DNA of 44,648 nt, taken from contig CALJUL010000101.1 of NCBI GenBank assembly GCA_937975725.1, positions 1-44,648 on the forward strand, given 5' to 3'. The notes below the pieces were generated by a model that ran no database searches, was not told where the DNA came from, and was given only the letters and a program-made list of their open reading frames with translations. The position numbers were made by a program, and so were the translations under genes. This document shows positions 31,543 to 40,513 of this stretch, piece after piece. The stretch's first letter is position 1, and the number at the start of each line of letters is the position of its first letter. The DNA comes from an uncultured Pseudoxanthomonas sp. (GTDB taxonomy: Bacteria > Pseudomonadota > Gammaproteobacteria > Xanthomonadales > Xanthomonadaceae).

Positions 31543-32667
31543 TCACGCCGCGCCTGCGGCCTGCGGTGCCGGTGCGGCGTCCGCGGGGCGCTCGGGCCAC
31601 ACGGTCTTGGCCAGCAGTTCGTCGTTCCAGTCGAAATGCAGCGCACCGTCCTTGACGAACAGCGACACGAAGTTGAACACGTTGCGCGCGTACATCTCGC
31701 TGGCGTGCACGGCGCCCAGGCTGGCCAGGTTGAGCGGGCCGGCGACGGTCACGCCGCGGTGCTCGATGGTCTCGCCCGGGCGGGTCAGTTCGCAATTGCC
31801 GCCGGTCTCGGCGGCCAGGTCCACGATCACGCTGCCGGGCTTCATGCCCTCGGCCATCGCGGCGCTGACGATCTTCGGCGCGGGCCGGCCGGGTACCGCC
31901 GCGGTGCAGACGATGACGTCCACGCCCTTCAGGTGATCGGCCAGCCGGCGCTGCTGTTCGGCGCGCTCCTCCTCGGTCAACTGGCGCGCGTAGCCGCCCT
32001 CGCCCGCGGCGCTCACGCCCAGGTCGAGGAACTTGCCGCCCAGCGATTCGATCTGCTCGCGCGTCTCCGGGCGCACGTCGAAGCCTTCCACCTGCGCGCC
32101 CAGCCGCTTGGCGGTGGCGATGGCCTGCAGGCCGGCCACGCCGGCGCCGACGATCAGCACCTTCGACGGGCGGATGGTGCCGGCCGCCGTCGTCAGCATC
32201 GGGAAGAAGCGCGGCGCCAGTTGCGCGGCGATCAGCACCGCCTTGTAACCCGCCATGCCGGCCTGCGAGCTCAGTACGTCCATCGCCTGCGCGCGCGTGG
32301 TGCGCGGCAAGCGTTCCAGAGGGAATGCCTGGATGCCGCGCGCCTGCAACGCTTCGGCACGCGCGGTGTCGGCCTGCGGCTGCAATATGCCGACCAGCGC
32401 GGCGCCGGCCTTGAGCCCGCCGATGGCCTCCGCCGGCGGCGGCTGCACGCACAGGATCAGATCGGCGCCGTCGCGCGCGTGGCCCGCGTCCAGCGTTGCG
32501 CCGGCATCGGCATAGGCCTGGTCGACGAAGCCGGCGCCCAGGCCCGCACCCTGCTCAACCGTGACGCGAGCGCCGGCGGCGACCAGCTTCTTGACCGTTT
32601 CCGGCGTGGCGGCGACGCGGCGTTCGCCGCTGGCCGTTTCCTTCAGTACGCGAACCTCGACCGCCAT
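31543..32667 (-). CDS. pntAA: NAD(P) transhydrogenase subunit alpha part 1
   Basis: The 374-residue soluble dI domain binds NAD(H). Visible motifs are VLKETASGERRVAATPETVK, SSQAGMAGYKAVLIAAQLAP, the Rossmann loop VLIVGAGVAGLQAIATAKRL, FDVRPETREQIESLGGKFLD, and VIVCTAAVPGRPAPKIVSAA. The split-alpha form is usual in alphaproteobacteria and Xanthomonadales. Here it is separated from pntA2-pntB by the sigma operon and a repeat element, so the three subunits are not in one transcript. The C-terminal Ala/Pro tail is short and variable. Confidence 0.95.
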   Translation of the reverse strand: MAVEVRVLKETASGERRVAATPETVKKLVAAGARVTVEQGAGLGAGFVDQAYADAGATLDAGHARDGADLILCVQPPPAEAIGGLKAGAALVGILQPQADTARAEALQARGIQAFPLERLPRTTRAQAMDVLSSQAGMAGYKAVLIAAQLAPRFFPMLTTAAGTIRPSKVLIVGAGVAGLQAIATAKRLGAQVEGFDVRPETREQIESLGGKFLDLGVSAAGEGGYARQLTEEERAEQQRRLADHLKGVDVIVCTAAVPGRPAPKIVSAAMAEGMKPGSVIVDLAAETGGNCELTRPGETIEHRGVTVAGPLNLASLGAVHASEMYARNVFNFVSLFVKDGALHFDWNDELLAKTVWPERPADAAPAPQAAGAA

Positions 32668-32737
32668 GCGCCCCTCGTCGTCGCTGACCCGTGGGCGATG
32701 CTAGCAGAGCGCGGCCGCGCGCGGGCGCGGTGCCGGC

Positions 32738-35050
32738 TCAGACCGGGGCGGCGGTGGGTTCCAGGCGGTCGATCACGCCCTGCATGGCGCTGTCGAAGGC
32801 GTCCTCGCTCTGGTGCGTGCGCAGACGCCCCAGCCGCACCATCGCCGCCAGTTCCTCCGGCGAGGCCACGCAGAAGCGCACGCCGCGGCGGTTGACGAAC
32901 AGCAGGCGCGAGGAGATCGGGCTGACCCACGACAGCTTGCCCGGCTGCACCTTGTTGTCCTTGTCGATGAAGTCCAGCCAGGTGCCGATGGGCAGATGGC
33001 GGAAATGGTCGGCGTCGGAATGGTCGAACTCCAGCGTGTCGGTGCCGGCCACCAACTGGATCGCCGCCGGCTCCTCTTCGGCCACCGGCCGCGGCAGCAC
33101 CACCTGCGGCAGTTCCGGCAACGCCTTCTCCAGATCGGGCCGCGAGGCGGCCACCGCCTGCAAGGTGTCGTGCAGCGCATCCACCGCGCCGCTGGCGGCG
33201 TCGGGATTCATGCCCACGCTGCCGAACACCTTCAGCAGCGCCGGGCGCCAGGCCTGCAACCACGGCTTGCCGACGATCTGGCGCTGCGCTTCACCCAGTT
33301 CTTCCAGCACGCCGTCGGCCAGCGCCAGCGATTCGCGCAGCCCGTCGCCGTCCTCGCCCTCGCGCAGCACGGTCATGGTGACGTGGTGCGCCCACGGCTG
33401 GCGCAGGAAATCCTCCAGCGCCTGCGGCACGTGGCGCCCGGACAGGCGCGCGTCCAGTTCGGCGGCGGTGCGCACGCGCGCCGCTTCCAGCCGCTCCTGG
33501 CCGCGCTGGATCTCGGCCGCACGCCGCTCGGCGATCTCGATGCGCCGGCGGTGCTGTTCCAGGAACGCGCGGAACTCCTCCTCCAGCGTCAGGAAGATGG
33601 CCAGGTTCTCGTTGAACTCGGCCACCAGCCGGCCGACGATCTCCTCCACCTTGCCCAGCAGCGTGCGCTCGGCCGCGCTCTCGCCGTTGTTGCCCTCGCA
33701 GGCCTCGGCCAGCGAGTTGAGCAGGCGGCGCGCCGGGTGCGTCTTCTGCACGAACATGCGCCGGTCCAGCAGGGCCACCTTGACGAAGGGCACCACCAGC
33801 CGGCCGATCAGCTCGCGCGGGCGGCCTTCCAGGTCGCGCTCGTCCAGCATCACGTCGAACAGCATGCCGACCAGGTCGATGGCGTCCTCGTCCACCGGCG
33901 CCAGGCGCGCGCTGGACGGGTCCAGACCGAGCTGGGTGGCGCTGCTCAGCACTTCGTTCTTCAACCGCTGCGCCAGCGATTCGCCGCTGTCGCCGATGGC
34001 CGCGCGCAGCGTGGCGCTGGGCGCTGCCTGCAGCAGCGACAGCACCGACAGCATCTCGCGCTGGGAAAGATCCCGCTGCGCCTGTCCCGCCGACGTACCG
34101 CGCGACGCCTCGCCGGTGTCGTCGGCGCGGCCGCGCCGCGATTCCTGCAACAGGTGGTGCAGGGCTTCCAGCAGCACGCCCTGCGCACCCGCGCCTCCGG
34201 CATAACCGCCGGCCACGTCACCGAAGCCGGGCAACTTGGCGCCGCCGTGACTGGCGTGCAGGCCGCGGCTCATGCCGGCCATGCGGTTGATGAAGCGCGC
34301 CGCCCAGGCCGGTGCGCCCGCTTCGTCGGTGGGTTCGAGTTCTTCATCGTCCTCGGCCGCGGGCATCGCCTGCGCCGGGCGTGCCGCGCGTCGCGCAGGC
34401 ATCTCGGGGATGACGCCGGCCTGCACCAGGCGCTGGTCCAGCGCTTCGTAGACGCGCGCGATGCCGGCGACCAGGTCGCGCTCGCACAGCTTGATGACGA
34501 CCAGCCGCACTTCCGGCGCCAGGTCGCATGTGGCGAAGGCGTCCTGCACCGCCACGCCGATGTGTTCGGGCCCGATCGGGTTGTGCTCGGCGTCCAGCAC
34601 CAGGTTGCCGGCGATCCAGCCCAGGCGGCGGTCCAGCCGGGCCAGGACCTGCTTGCAGTCGCGCAACACCACGCCGGCCAGGTTGCGCGCCGCCAGGCGC
34701 GATTCCAGTTCCTGCTCGGAGACCAGGCTGAGGGTGTCGCCGCGCGCGGTGGCCAGGGACGCTTCGGCCGACAGCGGTTCGCCCTCTTCCAGCGATTTCC
34801 AGGCGCGTTGCAGGTGACTGCGGAAGCGCGCGACGATCTCCTCGCGGCGGCGGCGCAGTTCGCGCATCGCGTCGAGGAAGGCCATCTGCGCCGCGCCCGC
34901 GCGCTCGGCGCGGTCGAACAGGGCGTCGTCGAACCGTCCCAGCGCCACGGCGAAACCGTCCACCAGCGGCGGGACGGCCGCATCGCGCGCCTGTTCCAGC
35001 AGGCGCGCGTCGCGCCCGGGGCGGTCAGCGTTGTTGGGGACGGTCGACAT
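32738..35050 (-). CDS. DUF1631 protein, paralogue A
   Basis: The 770-residue protein is mostly helical with no signal or membrane segments. The C-terminal region, GTWLDFIDKDNKVQPGKLSW then VSPISSRLLFVNRRGVRFCV, is the most conserved part and looks like a small beta-barrel (PilZ-like) fold. Databases sometimes call this family thymidine phosphorylase, which the sequence does not support. The middle segment KVALLDRRMFVQKTHPARRL and LNSLAEACEGN are shared with the neighbouring paralogue. Its function is unknown. Start ATG 35050 (MSTVPNNADR). Confidence 0.88.
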   Translation of the reverse strand: MSTVPNNADRPGRDARLLEQARDAAVPPLVDGFAVALGRFDDALFDRAERAGAAQMAFLDAMRELRRRREEIVARFRSHLQRAWKSLEEGEPLSAEASLATARGDTLSLVSEQELESRLAARNLAGVVLRDCKQVLARLDRRLGWIAGNLVLDAEHNPIGPEHIGVAVQDAFATCDLAPEVRLVVIKLCERDLVAGIARVYEALDQRLVQAGVIPEMPARRAARPAQAMPAAEDDEELEPTDEAGAPAWAARFINRMAGMSRGLHASHGGAKLPGFGDVAGGYAGGAGAQGVLLEALHHLLQESRRGRADDTGEASRGTSAGQAQRDLSQREMLSVLSLLQAAPSATLRAAIGDSGESLAQRLKNEVLSSATQLGLDPSSARLAPVDEDAIDLVGMLFDVMLDERDLEGRPRELIGRLVVPFVKVALLDRRMFVQKTHPARRLLNSLAEACEGNNGESAAERTLLGKVEEIVGRLVAEFNENLAIFLTLEEEFRAFLEQHRRRIEIAERRAAEIQRGQERLEAARVRTAAELDARLSGRHVPQALEDFLRQPWAHHVTMTVLREGEDGDGLRESLALADGVLEELGEAQRQIVGKPWLQAWRPALLKVFGSVGMNPDAASGAVDALHDTLQAVAASRPDLEKALPELPQVVLPRPVAEEEPAAIQLVAGTDTLEFDHSDADHFRHLPIGTWLDFIDKDNKVQPGKLSWVSPISSRLLFVNRRGVRFCVASPEELAAMVRLGRLRTHQSEDAFDSAMQGVIDRLEPTAAPV

Positions 35051-35238
35051 GCGCAAGGTTCCCCGCCTTGGCAGGCGAAAGGAGTTCGGGGGAGGCGGGC
35101 AACGGGTTTCCGCCTCGCCATCGTAGGAAATCCGCGCGCCGGGCATCCGTGATGGCCTCGGCAGTTTGGCACCCTGCGAGCCGCCGGCGGACCGGCGAAG
35201 CATATGGCACGCGGCTTGCCTGTCGCATCTTTCTGCCC

Positions 35239-37437
35239 TCAGGACGCCGCGGGCGCCAGCCGGTCCACCACGCCCTGCATGGCACTGTAGAACGCGTCCT
35301 CGTCGCGGTGCGCGCGCACGCGGCCCAACTGCGCCATGACCACCAGTTCCTGCACCGAAGCCACGCAGATGCGCGCACCCGCGCGGTTGACGAACATCAG
35401 CCGCGAGGACACCGGGCTGATCCAGCTCAGGCGCCCGGCCTGCACGCGGTTGTCCTTGTCGACGAAATCCAGCCAGCTCCCCACCGGCAGGCGCGCGAAG
35501 TAGTCGGCGGTCACCCCATCCTGGTGCGCCAATCCGTCGCGCAGTTCCTCTTCCTCCAGCAGGCCGGGCAGCACTTCGCGCGTTCGCGGCGCGGCCTGCA
35601 CCGCGAACGCGGGCCGCTTGACGGCGCCGATCCGCGCGGGGGCGACGGCCGCGGGAGCGGCGAGCAGGTCCAGCAATTGCTGCCGCCGCTGCGCCACGTC
35701 GGCGCGGCCGCGGCCGGACGCCATCCACATCGGCTGCAACCAGTCGGCCGCCGCCTGCCAGCCTTGCGCACCGCCCTTGGCCTGCGCGTCGGCAGCGGCC
35801 TGCAACAGGCCGTCCAGCATCATCGGCGCGGCTTTGGGCTTGCCGGCCGCCTCCATGCGCACCGCATGCGCCGGCCAGTCGGCTTCCAGCGCCTGCCGTA
35901 GCGGCGCCGGAAGGGTATGCCCCTGCAAGCGCGCGGCGAGGTCGTTGCGCGCCCGTTCGACCGCCTGCACGGCCTGCTCTTCCGCCTGCTGCGCCTGGGT
36001 CAGTGCGCGCTCGGCCTGCTCGGCGTCGCGGCGGTACTGCGCGTAGAAACCGTTGAAGTCGGCGCGCAGGGCGCGGAACACCGACTGGCTCTCGTCGAAG
36101 TCGGCCACCAGCCGCTGCACCGTGTCCTCGACCTTCTCCAGCAGCGCGCGCTGTTCGGGGGTTTCGCCGCGGTTGCCTTCGCAGGCTTCCACCAGCACGT
36201 TCAACAGGCGCCGGGCCGGGTGCGTGGCCTGCAGGAACAGCTTGCGGTCCTGCAAGGCCACCTTGGTCATCGGCGCGATCAGCCGGCCCAGCGTGCGGGC
36301 CTGCACCGGGGCCAGGTGACTTTCCTTGAACACCACCTCGAACAGCATGCCGATCAGGTCGACCACGTTCTCGTCGGCCTCGGACAGCTTCACCGCCTCC
36401 GGCGCCACGCCCAGTTGCTTGGCCTGGGCGAAGATCTGCTCCTTGAAGCCGATCAGCAGCCCCTTCGGCGCGGCGAGGATGGCGGCATGTACTTCCGGCG
36501 GCGCGATCTGCACCAGGGTCAGCGCCGCCACCAGTTCGCGCTGCGACAGGGCCGTGCGCGCTTCGGCCGGCCGCGCCTGGCCCAGGCTGCGCGCGCGCGC
36601 TTGGCGCGATTCCTCCAGCAACTGGTGCAACACCGGCGGCAGCGTGGCCGCCGCGTTCTCCACCTTGGGCTGGCCCGCGCCGGCGGCGCCGTCGTCCCAG
36701 GAGACGAAGAAGCGGGTGAGCCAGTCGGGCTCGGCCGGCGGTTCTTCCTGCGCGGCGCTGGGGATCGACGTGGCGCGGCGCCGGCGCGGCGAACCGGAAT
36801 CCTGCGGACCCAGTTCGCGCACCAGGCGCGCGTGGACCGATTCGTAGATCGGGCCGATCAGTTCGACGAACTCGCGCTCGCAGCATTGCAGCGCGAGCGC
36901 GCGCACGTTGCCCGGCAACGCGGCCTGCGCCAGGCCCTGGTAAACCGCCATTGCGATGCGTGCCGGCGAATACGGCCCGTGGCCGGCGTCCAGCCGCACG
37001 CCCAGGTCCAGCCAGGCCAGGTAGCCGTTGAGACGCAGCAGTTCGGCCTTCCATTCGCGGCCGATCACCTCGGCCAAGCGCTCGGTAGCCAGGCGGACTT
37101 CGAGTTCATCCTCTTCCACCAGGTCCAGGTGCGCGCCCTGCCGCTCGCTGCCGAACTGCGTCGGCTGTGCCTCGCCTGCGGCAGCGGCGCGCCATGCGCC
37201 GGCCAGGTCTTCGCGGAAACCGGCCAGGATGGGCTCGCGCCGCTCGCGCAGCGCCAGCATGCCGTCCAGGTAGGGGCCGCGGTCCAGTTCCAGGCGTTCC
37301 AGCCGGTCCAGCATGGGCTGGCGCAGCCCGTCCAGTACGTCGGAGAACGCATCCAGCAACGCCGGCAGCATCGCTTCCTGCAGGAGCCCGACGAGCCGGT
37401 TGCCGGAAGTGGGAAGGGGCGGTGGCGTTGCAGGCAT
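35239..37437 (-). CDS. DUF1631 protein, paralogue B
   Basis: The 732-residue protein has the same architecture as its downstream neighbour. Shared segments include KVALQDRKLFLQATHPARRL, LNVLVEACEGNRGE, the C-terminal GSWLDFVDKDNRVQAGRLSW with ISPVSSRLMFVNRAGARICV, and the end FYSAMQGVVDRL. Interdomain regions differ strongly, so the duplication is old. It also has an Ala/Gln-rich coiled coil near the middle (AEQAERALTQAQQAEEQAVQ). The 188-base gap to paralogue A holds nothing I can assign. It is divergent from the nitroreductase gene. Confidence 0.88.
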   Translation of the reverse strand: MPATPPPLPTSGNRLVGLLQEAMLPALLDAFSDVLDGLRQPMLDRLERLELDRGPYLDGMLALRERREPILAGFREDLAGAWRAAAAGEAQPTQFGSERQGAHLDLVEEDELEVRLATERLAEVIGREWKAELLRLNGYLAWLDLGVRLDAGHGPYSPARIAMAVYQGLAQAALPGNVRALALQCCEREFVELIGPIYESVHARLVRELGPQDSGSPRRRRATSIPSAAQEEPPAEPDWLTRFFVSWDDGAAGAGQPKVENAAATLPPVLHQLLEESRQARARSLGQARPAEARTALSQRELVAALTLVQIAPPEVHAAILAAPKGLLIGFKEQIFAQAKQLGVAPEAVKLSEADENVVDLIGMLFEVVFKESHLAPVQARTLGRLIAPMTKVALQDRKLFLQATHPARRLLNVLVEACEGNRGETPEQRALLEKVEDTVQRLVADFDESQSVFRALRADFNGFYAQYRRDAEQAERALTQAQQAEEQAVQAVERARNDLAARLQGHTLPAPLRQALEADWPAHAVRMEAAGKPKAAPMMLDGLLQAAADAQAKGGAQGWQAAADWLQPMWMASGRGRADVAQRRQQLLDLLAAPAAVAPARIGAVKRPAFAVQAAPRTREVLPGLLEEEELRDGLAHQDGVTADYFARLPVGSWLDFVDKDNRVQAGRLSWISPVSSRLMFVNRAGARICVASVQELVVMAQLGRVRAHRDEDAFYSAMQGVVDRLAPAAS

Positions 37438-37579
37438 CGCGTCGATCGGTCAGGTTGGGTCGCGGCGGCCCCACTACACTGGCGGCCTGTCGGCGGTCGG
37501 GGCCAAGGGCCCGCGGTCCGCTGCGATTACACTTCCGCACACGAATTCCGTGCGCTGCATCCCACTATAAGGCGACTTG

Positions 37580-38161
37580 ATGAAGACCGATAGCCTGCTG
37601 CAGGCCCTGGACACCCGCCGTTCGGTGCCCTCCCGGCAACTGGGCGAACCCGGCCCGGACACCGCCACACTGCACCGCATGCTGGCCTCCGCCGTGCGCG
37701 TGCCGGACCACGGCAAGCTGGTGCCGTTCCGTTTCATCCGCATCCAGGGCGAGGCCCGCCATGCCCTGGGCGAGTGCCTCGCCGCGCGCACCCGTGCGCT
37801 CGACCCGCAGGCGCCGGGCGCCGCGGTCGAGAAGGACCGCGGCCGCTTCGCGCACGCGCCGGTCATCGTCACCGTGGTCGCGCGCCTGACCCCCGGCCAC
37901 AAGGTGCCCGAGCAGGAACAACTGCTCAGCGCCGGCAGCGTGTGCTTCGCGCTGCTGCAGGCCGCGCAGGCGCTCGGCTACGGCGCGCAGTGGCTGACCG
38001 GCTGGATGGCCTACGACGACGCCGTCGCGGAGTTGCTGGGCCTCGGGCCGAACGAGAAGATCGCGGGCTTCATCCACATCGGCACGCCGCGCGTGGACGC
38101 GCCGGAGCGCGAACGCCCCGACGCCGCCGCGCTGCTGACGGACTGGACGCCGGATGCCTGA
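37580..38161 (+). CDS. Nitroreductase family protein
   Basis: The 193-residue FMN-dependent oxidoreductase begins DSLLQALDTRRSVPSRQLGE, with the Arg-Arg-Ser FMN contact. Further motifs are LASAVRVPDHGKLVPFRFIR, SAGSVCFALLQAAQALGYGA, and GLGPNEKIAGFIHIGTPRVD. Length and motifs fit the short YdjA/TdsD-like group. The substrate is unknown. AAGG lies seven bases before the ATG. It overlaps the next gene by 8 bases. Confidence 0.9.
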   Translation: MKTDSLLQALDTRRSVPSRQLGEPGPDTATLHRMLASAVRVPDHGKLVPFRFIRIQGEARHALGECLAARTRALDPQAPGAAVEKDRGRFAHAPVIVTVVARLTPGHKVPEQEQLLSAGSVCFALLQAAQALGYGAQWLTGWMAYDDAVAELLGLGPNEKIAGFIHIGTPRVDAPERERPDAAALLTDWTPDA

Positions 38162-39080
38162 CGCCGCCCCGCCCCGTCCGCTCTACCTGGTGGACGCCAG
38201 CCTGTACGTGTTCCGCGCCTGGCATTCGATGCCGGACGAATTCCAGGACGCGGACGGTTGGCCGACCAACGCGGTGCACGGATTCGCCCGCTTCCTGCTG
38301 GAGCTGCTGGAGAAAGAGCGCCCGCGGCACATCGCCGTCGCCTTCGACGAAGCGCTCGACAGTTGCTTCCGCAACCGCCTCTACCCGGCCTACAAGGCCA
38401 ACCGCGAGCCGGCCCCGGAAGCCCTCAAGCGCCAGTTCGCCCATTGCAAGGCACTGTGCGCCGCGCTGGGCCTGGACGTGCTGGCCCACACCGACTACGA
38501 GGCCGACGACCTGATCGGCAGCGCGCTGCACGCCGCGCGCCCGGTCGGCTACCGCGGCGTGATCGTCTCGGCCGACAAGGACCTGTCGCAGTTGCTGCTG
38601 GAGCACGACGAGCAGTGGGACTTCGCGCGCGGCCAGCGCTGGGGCATGCCCGGCGTGAAGGCCCGGCACGGCGTGGAGGCCCGGCAGATCGCCGACTACT
38701 TGGCGTTGACCGGCGACGCGGTGGACAACATCCCCGGCGTCACCGGCATCGGCGCGAAATCCGCCGCCGTGCTGCTGGCCCATTTCGGCGACCTCGACAC
38801 CCTGCTCGCCCGCGTCGACGAAGTGCCCTTCCTGCGCCTGCGCGGCGCCGCCACGCTCGCCCTGCGCCTGCGCGAGCAACGCGACCACGCCCTGCTCTGG
38901 CGCCAGCTCACCACCATCGCGTTGGACGCCCCCCTGGGCGACATCGAACCCGGCCACGCCCGCGCCACCGCTGACGCCGACATGCTGTCCGCCCTCTCCG
39001 ACGCCCTGCGCTTCGGCCCGATGACGCGGCGCAGGCTGCGGGTGGCGGCGGGGTTGGAGACAGCAGAGCGGAACGACTGA
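38154..39080 (+). CDS. 5'-3' exonuclease / flap endonuclease (Xni/ExoIX-like)
   Basis: The 308-residue protein resembles the stand-alone 5'-3' exonuclease domain of DNA polymerase I. Acidic metal-binding motifs are YLVDASLYVFRAW, VAFDEALDSCFRN, DYEADDLIGSALH and VSADKDLSQLL. The helix-three-turn DNA-binding motif is GDAVDNIPGVTGIGAKSAAV. It would remove flaps or 5' ends during repair or Okazaki-fragment processing. It is translationally coupled to the upstream nitroreductase by an 8-base overlap. Confidence 0.92.
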   Translation: MPDAAPPRPLYLVDASLYVFRAWHSMPDEFQDADGWPTNAVHGFARFLLELLEKERPRHIAVAFDEALDSCFRNRLYPAYKANREPAPEALKRQFAHCKALCAALGLDVLAHTDYEADDLIGSALHAARPVGYRGVIVSADKDLSQLLLEHDEQWDFARGQRWGMPGVKARHGVEARQIADYLALTGDAVDNIPGVTGIGAKSAAVLLAHFGDLDTLLARVDEVPFLRLRGAATLALRLREQRDHALLWRQLTTIALDAPLGDIEPGHARATADADMLSALSDALRFGPMTRRRLRVAAGLETAERND

Positions 39081-39112
39081 CAAACGGCACCCGTACCCGC
39101 TAGCATCCGGCC

Positions 39113-39679
39113 ATGGACGATCACGACGACAGCAAGCAGGCAGCGCCGGCCGAAGTGGTCTGGCAAGGCAAATACCAACGCATGATGGTCCGCGGGACGT
39201 GGGAATACGTGGAGCGCGCGCATGCCGGCGGGTTGGCGGCGATCATCGTCGCCGTGACGCCCGAGGACAAGGTGGTGTTCGTCGAACAGTTCCGCGTGCC
39301 GCTGCAGGCGCGCACCATCGAGATGCCGGCGGGACTGGTGGGCGACATCCACGAGGGTGAGTCGATCGAGTCTTCGGCGATCCGCGAGCTTGAGGAGGAA
39401 ACCGGCTGGACGGCGGAGAAGGCGGAGGTGCTGATGATCGGCCCCACCTCCTCGGGCAGCAGCAGCGAGAAGATCGCCTTCGTCCGCGCCAGCGGACTGC
39501 GCAAGGTCGGCGACGGGGGCGGCGACGGCGACGAGGACATCACCGTGCACGAAGTGCCGCGCGCGCAGGCGGCAGCCTGGCTGGCGCGCAAGATCGGCGA
39601 AGGCTACGAACTGGACGCCAAGCTCTGGGCCGGCCTGTGGATGATCGACCACAACCTCGACGGCACCGAGCGCCGCTGA
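39113..39679 (+). CDS. Nudix hydrolase, ADP-ribose pyrophosphatase-like
   Basis: The 188-residue protein carries a complete Nudix box, GDIHEGESIESSAIRELEEE then TGW, at about residues 82-104. VWQGKYQRMMVRGTWEYVER and EQFRVPLQARTIEMPAGLVG precede it. This pattern is typical of ADP-ribose/nucleotide-sugar pyrophosphatases. A glycine/aspartate-rich insert (VGDGGGDGDEDITVHEVPR) lies after the fold core. It follows the exonuclease by 32 bases in the same direction. Confidence 0.92.
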   Translation: MDDHDDSKQAAPAEVVWQGKYQRMMVRGTWEYVERAHAGGLAAIIVAVTPEDKVVFVEQFRVPLQARTIEMPAGLVGDIHEGESIESSAIRELEEETGWTAEKAEVLMIGPTSSGSSSEKIAFVRASGLRKVGDGGGDGDEDITVHEVPRAQAAAWLARKIGEGYELDAKLWAGLWMIDHNLDGTERR

Positions 39680-39689
39680 AGCAGCGCCT

Positions 39690-40115
39690 TCAGCCGAACC
39701 GCACGCCGTAGCCTGCGAACCGCCACACGCTCCCGTTTTCCCAGCGGAGCGTGACGACTTCGCGCGCGTGCTCGGCCGGCCGGCCGAGCGACGCCGAGAA
39801 TTCCAGTGCCGCATAGGTGGCCGGGGGCAGCGATGCGCCATCGCGCGGGCGGTCGATCCGCACGCTGGTCCAGCGCCGGTCCGTACCGCGGCCGAGCACC
39901 CTGCGGTCGCGGACCATCGTGGTGACGAACTCTTCGCGCGGCACTGCGCGGCGCAGCATTTCCGATGCCGCGTCCCACAGCAGGCCGATGTCGCCCTGCT
40001 CGATCATGCGGATGAAGCGCATGGCCGCCATGCCCAGCCGCTGGATGTCCACGTCTTCCAGCCCGAGTCGCGGCTCGTCGGTCGCCGACATCGTCGGCAT
40101 CGCTATCACGGCCAT
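39690..40115 (-). CDS. DUF4019-like protein
   Basis: The 141-residue protein has MRFIRMIEQGDIGLLWDAAS, then FVTTMVRDRRVLGRGTDRRW, SLPPATYAALEFSASLGRPA and a C-terminal SVWRFAGYGVRFG. This arrangement matches DUF4019 proteins. Most are exported, but here the chosen start (MAVIAMPTMSATDEPR) has no signal peptide; AGGAG lies seven bases before it. Its function is unknown. It converges on the Nudix gene with 10 bases between stops. Confidence 0.8.
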   Translation of the reverse strand: MAVIAMPTMSATDEPRLGLEDVDIQRLGMAAMRFIRMIEQGDIGLLWDAASEMLRRAVPREEFVTTMVRDRRVLGRGTDRRWTSVRIDRPRDGASLPPATYAALEFSASLGRPAEHAREVVTLRWENGSVWRFAGYGVRFG

Positions 40116-40513
40116 CTGCTTTCTCCTGCGTCTGCCCCGACGAATCGCCCGCCACGGGTTTCGCCGCCATGCGGGACCTGGGCCCGGCGGCGCCGGCTCC
40201 CGGGCAATATCGGGGTATGGCGACATAACCGGACGCGGATGGAATGCGGGTGGAATGCGGATGGAGCGCGGGCGGAGCGATGCGACTGTGAGCTGTGGCC
40301 TCGGGGATGTGGGTGCGGTGAACTGTGAGCCATGTAGGGCATCTCCACCCGCCGCATCCACATCCTCAAACTGCAACCCGCCAGTGCATCACCGCACTGC
40401 CGCCACAGGTATCTACTGTCTCGCATGCCTGCCTACACATAATGTCTGTATGTATGCATGCATCATTTGCGCTGCATGGAGTGATGCAGCGCTGCGTGAA
40501 TCCAACAATCAAA
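40116..40513. other. Long spacer between pip and the DUF4019 gene
   Basis: These 398 bases have no credible gene. They contain an 11-bp tandem repeat (40235-40278). They also hold a GCTGCAT-ggagtg-ATGCAGC inverted repeat (40471-40490) beside an alternating TGTATGCATGCATCAT tract, which may be the mRNA end of pip, although no U run follows. The promoter of the DUF4019 gene should lie here but is not evident. Confidence 0.5.
40235..40278. repeat. Four tandem 11-bp repeats
   Basis: The units are GCGGATGGAAT, GCGGGTGGAAT, GCGGATGGAGC and GCGGGCGGAGC, head to tail and without gaps, about 120 bases upstream of the DUF4019 start on its coding strand's upstream side. Units differ at one to three positions. 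This is a short minisatellite that could vary in copy number. Confidence 0.85.

Noticed and set aside
32738..35050. Thymidine phosphorylase label sometimes attached to this family
   Set aside because: No thymidine phosphorylase motif is present; it is DUF1631.
32738..37054. A single 1438-codon minus-strand frame joining both DUF1631 genes
   Set aside because: The upstream part is out of frame with paralogue B and reads as Arg/Ala/Gly-rich noise; each paralogue has its own start and stop.
37565..37570. TATAAG as a -10 box for the nitroreductase gene
   Set aside because: It is 9 bases from the start codon and the AAGG fits better as the ribosome site; no -35 is placed correctly.
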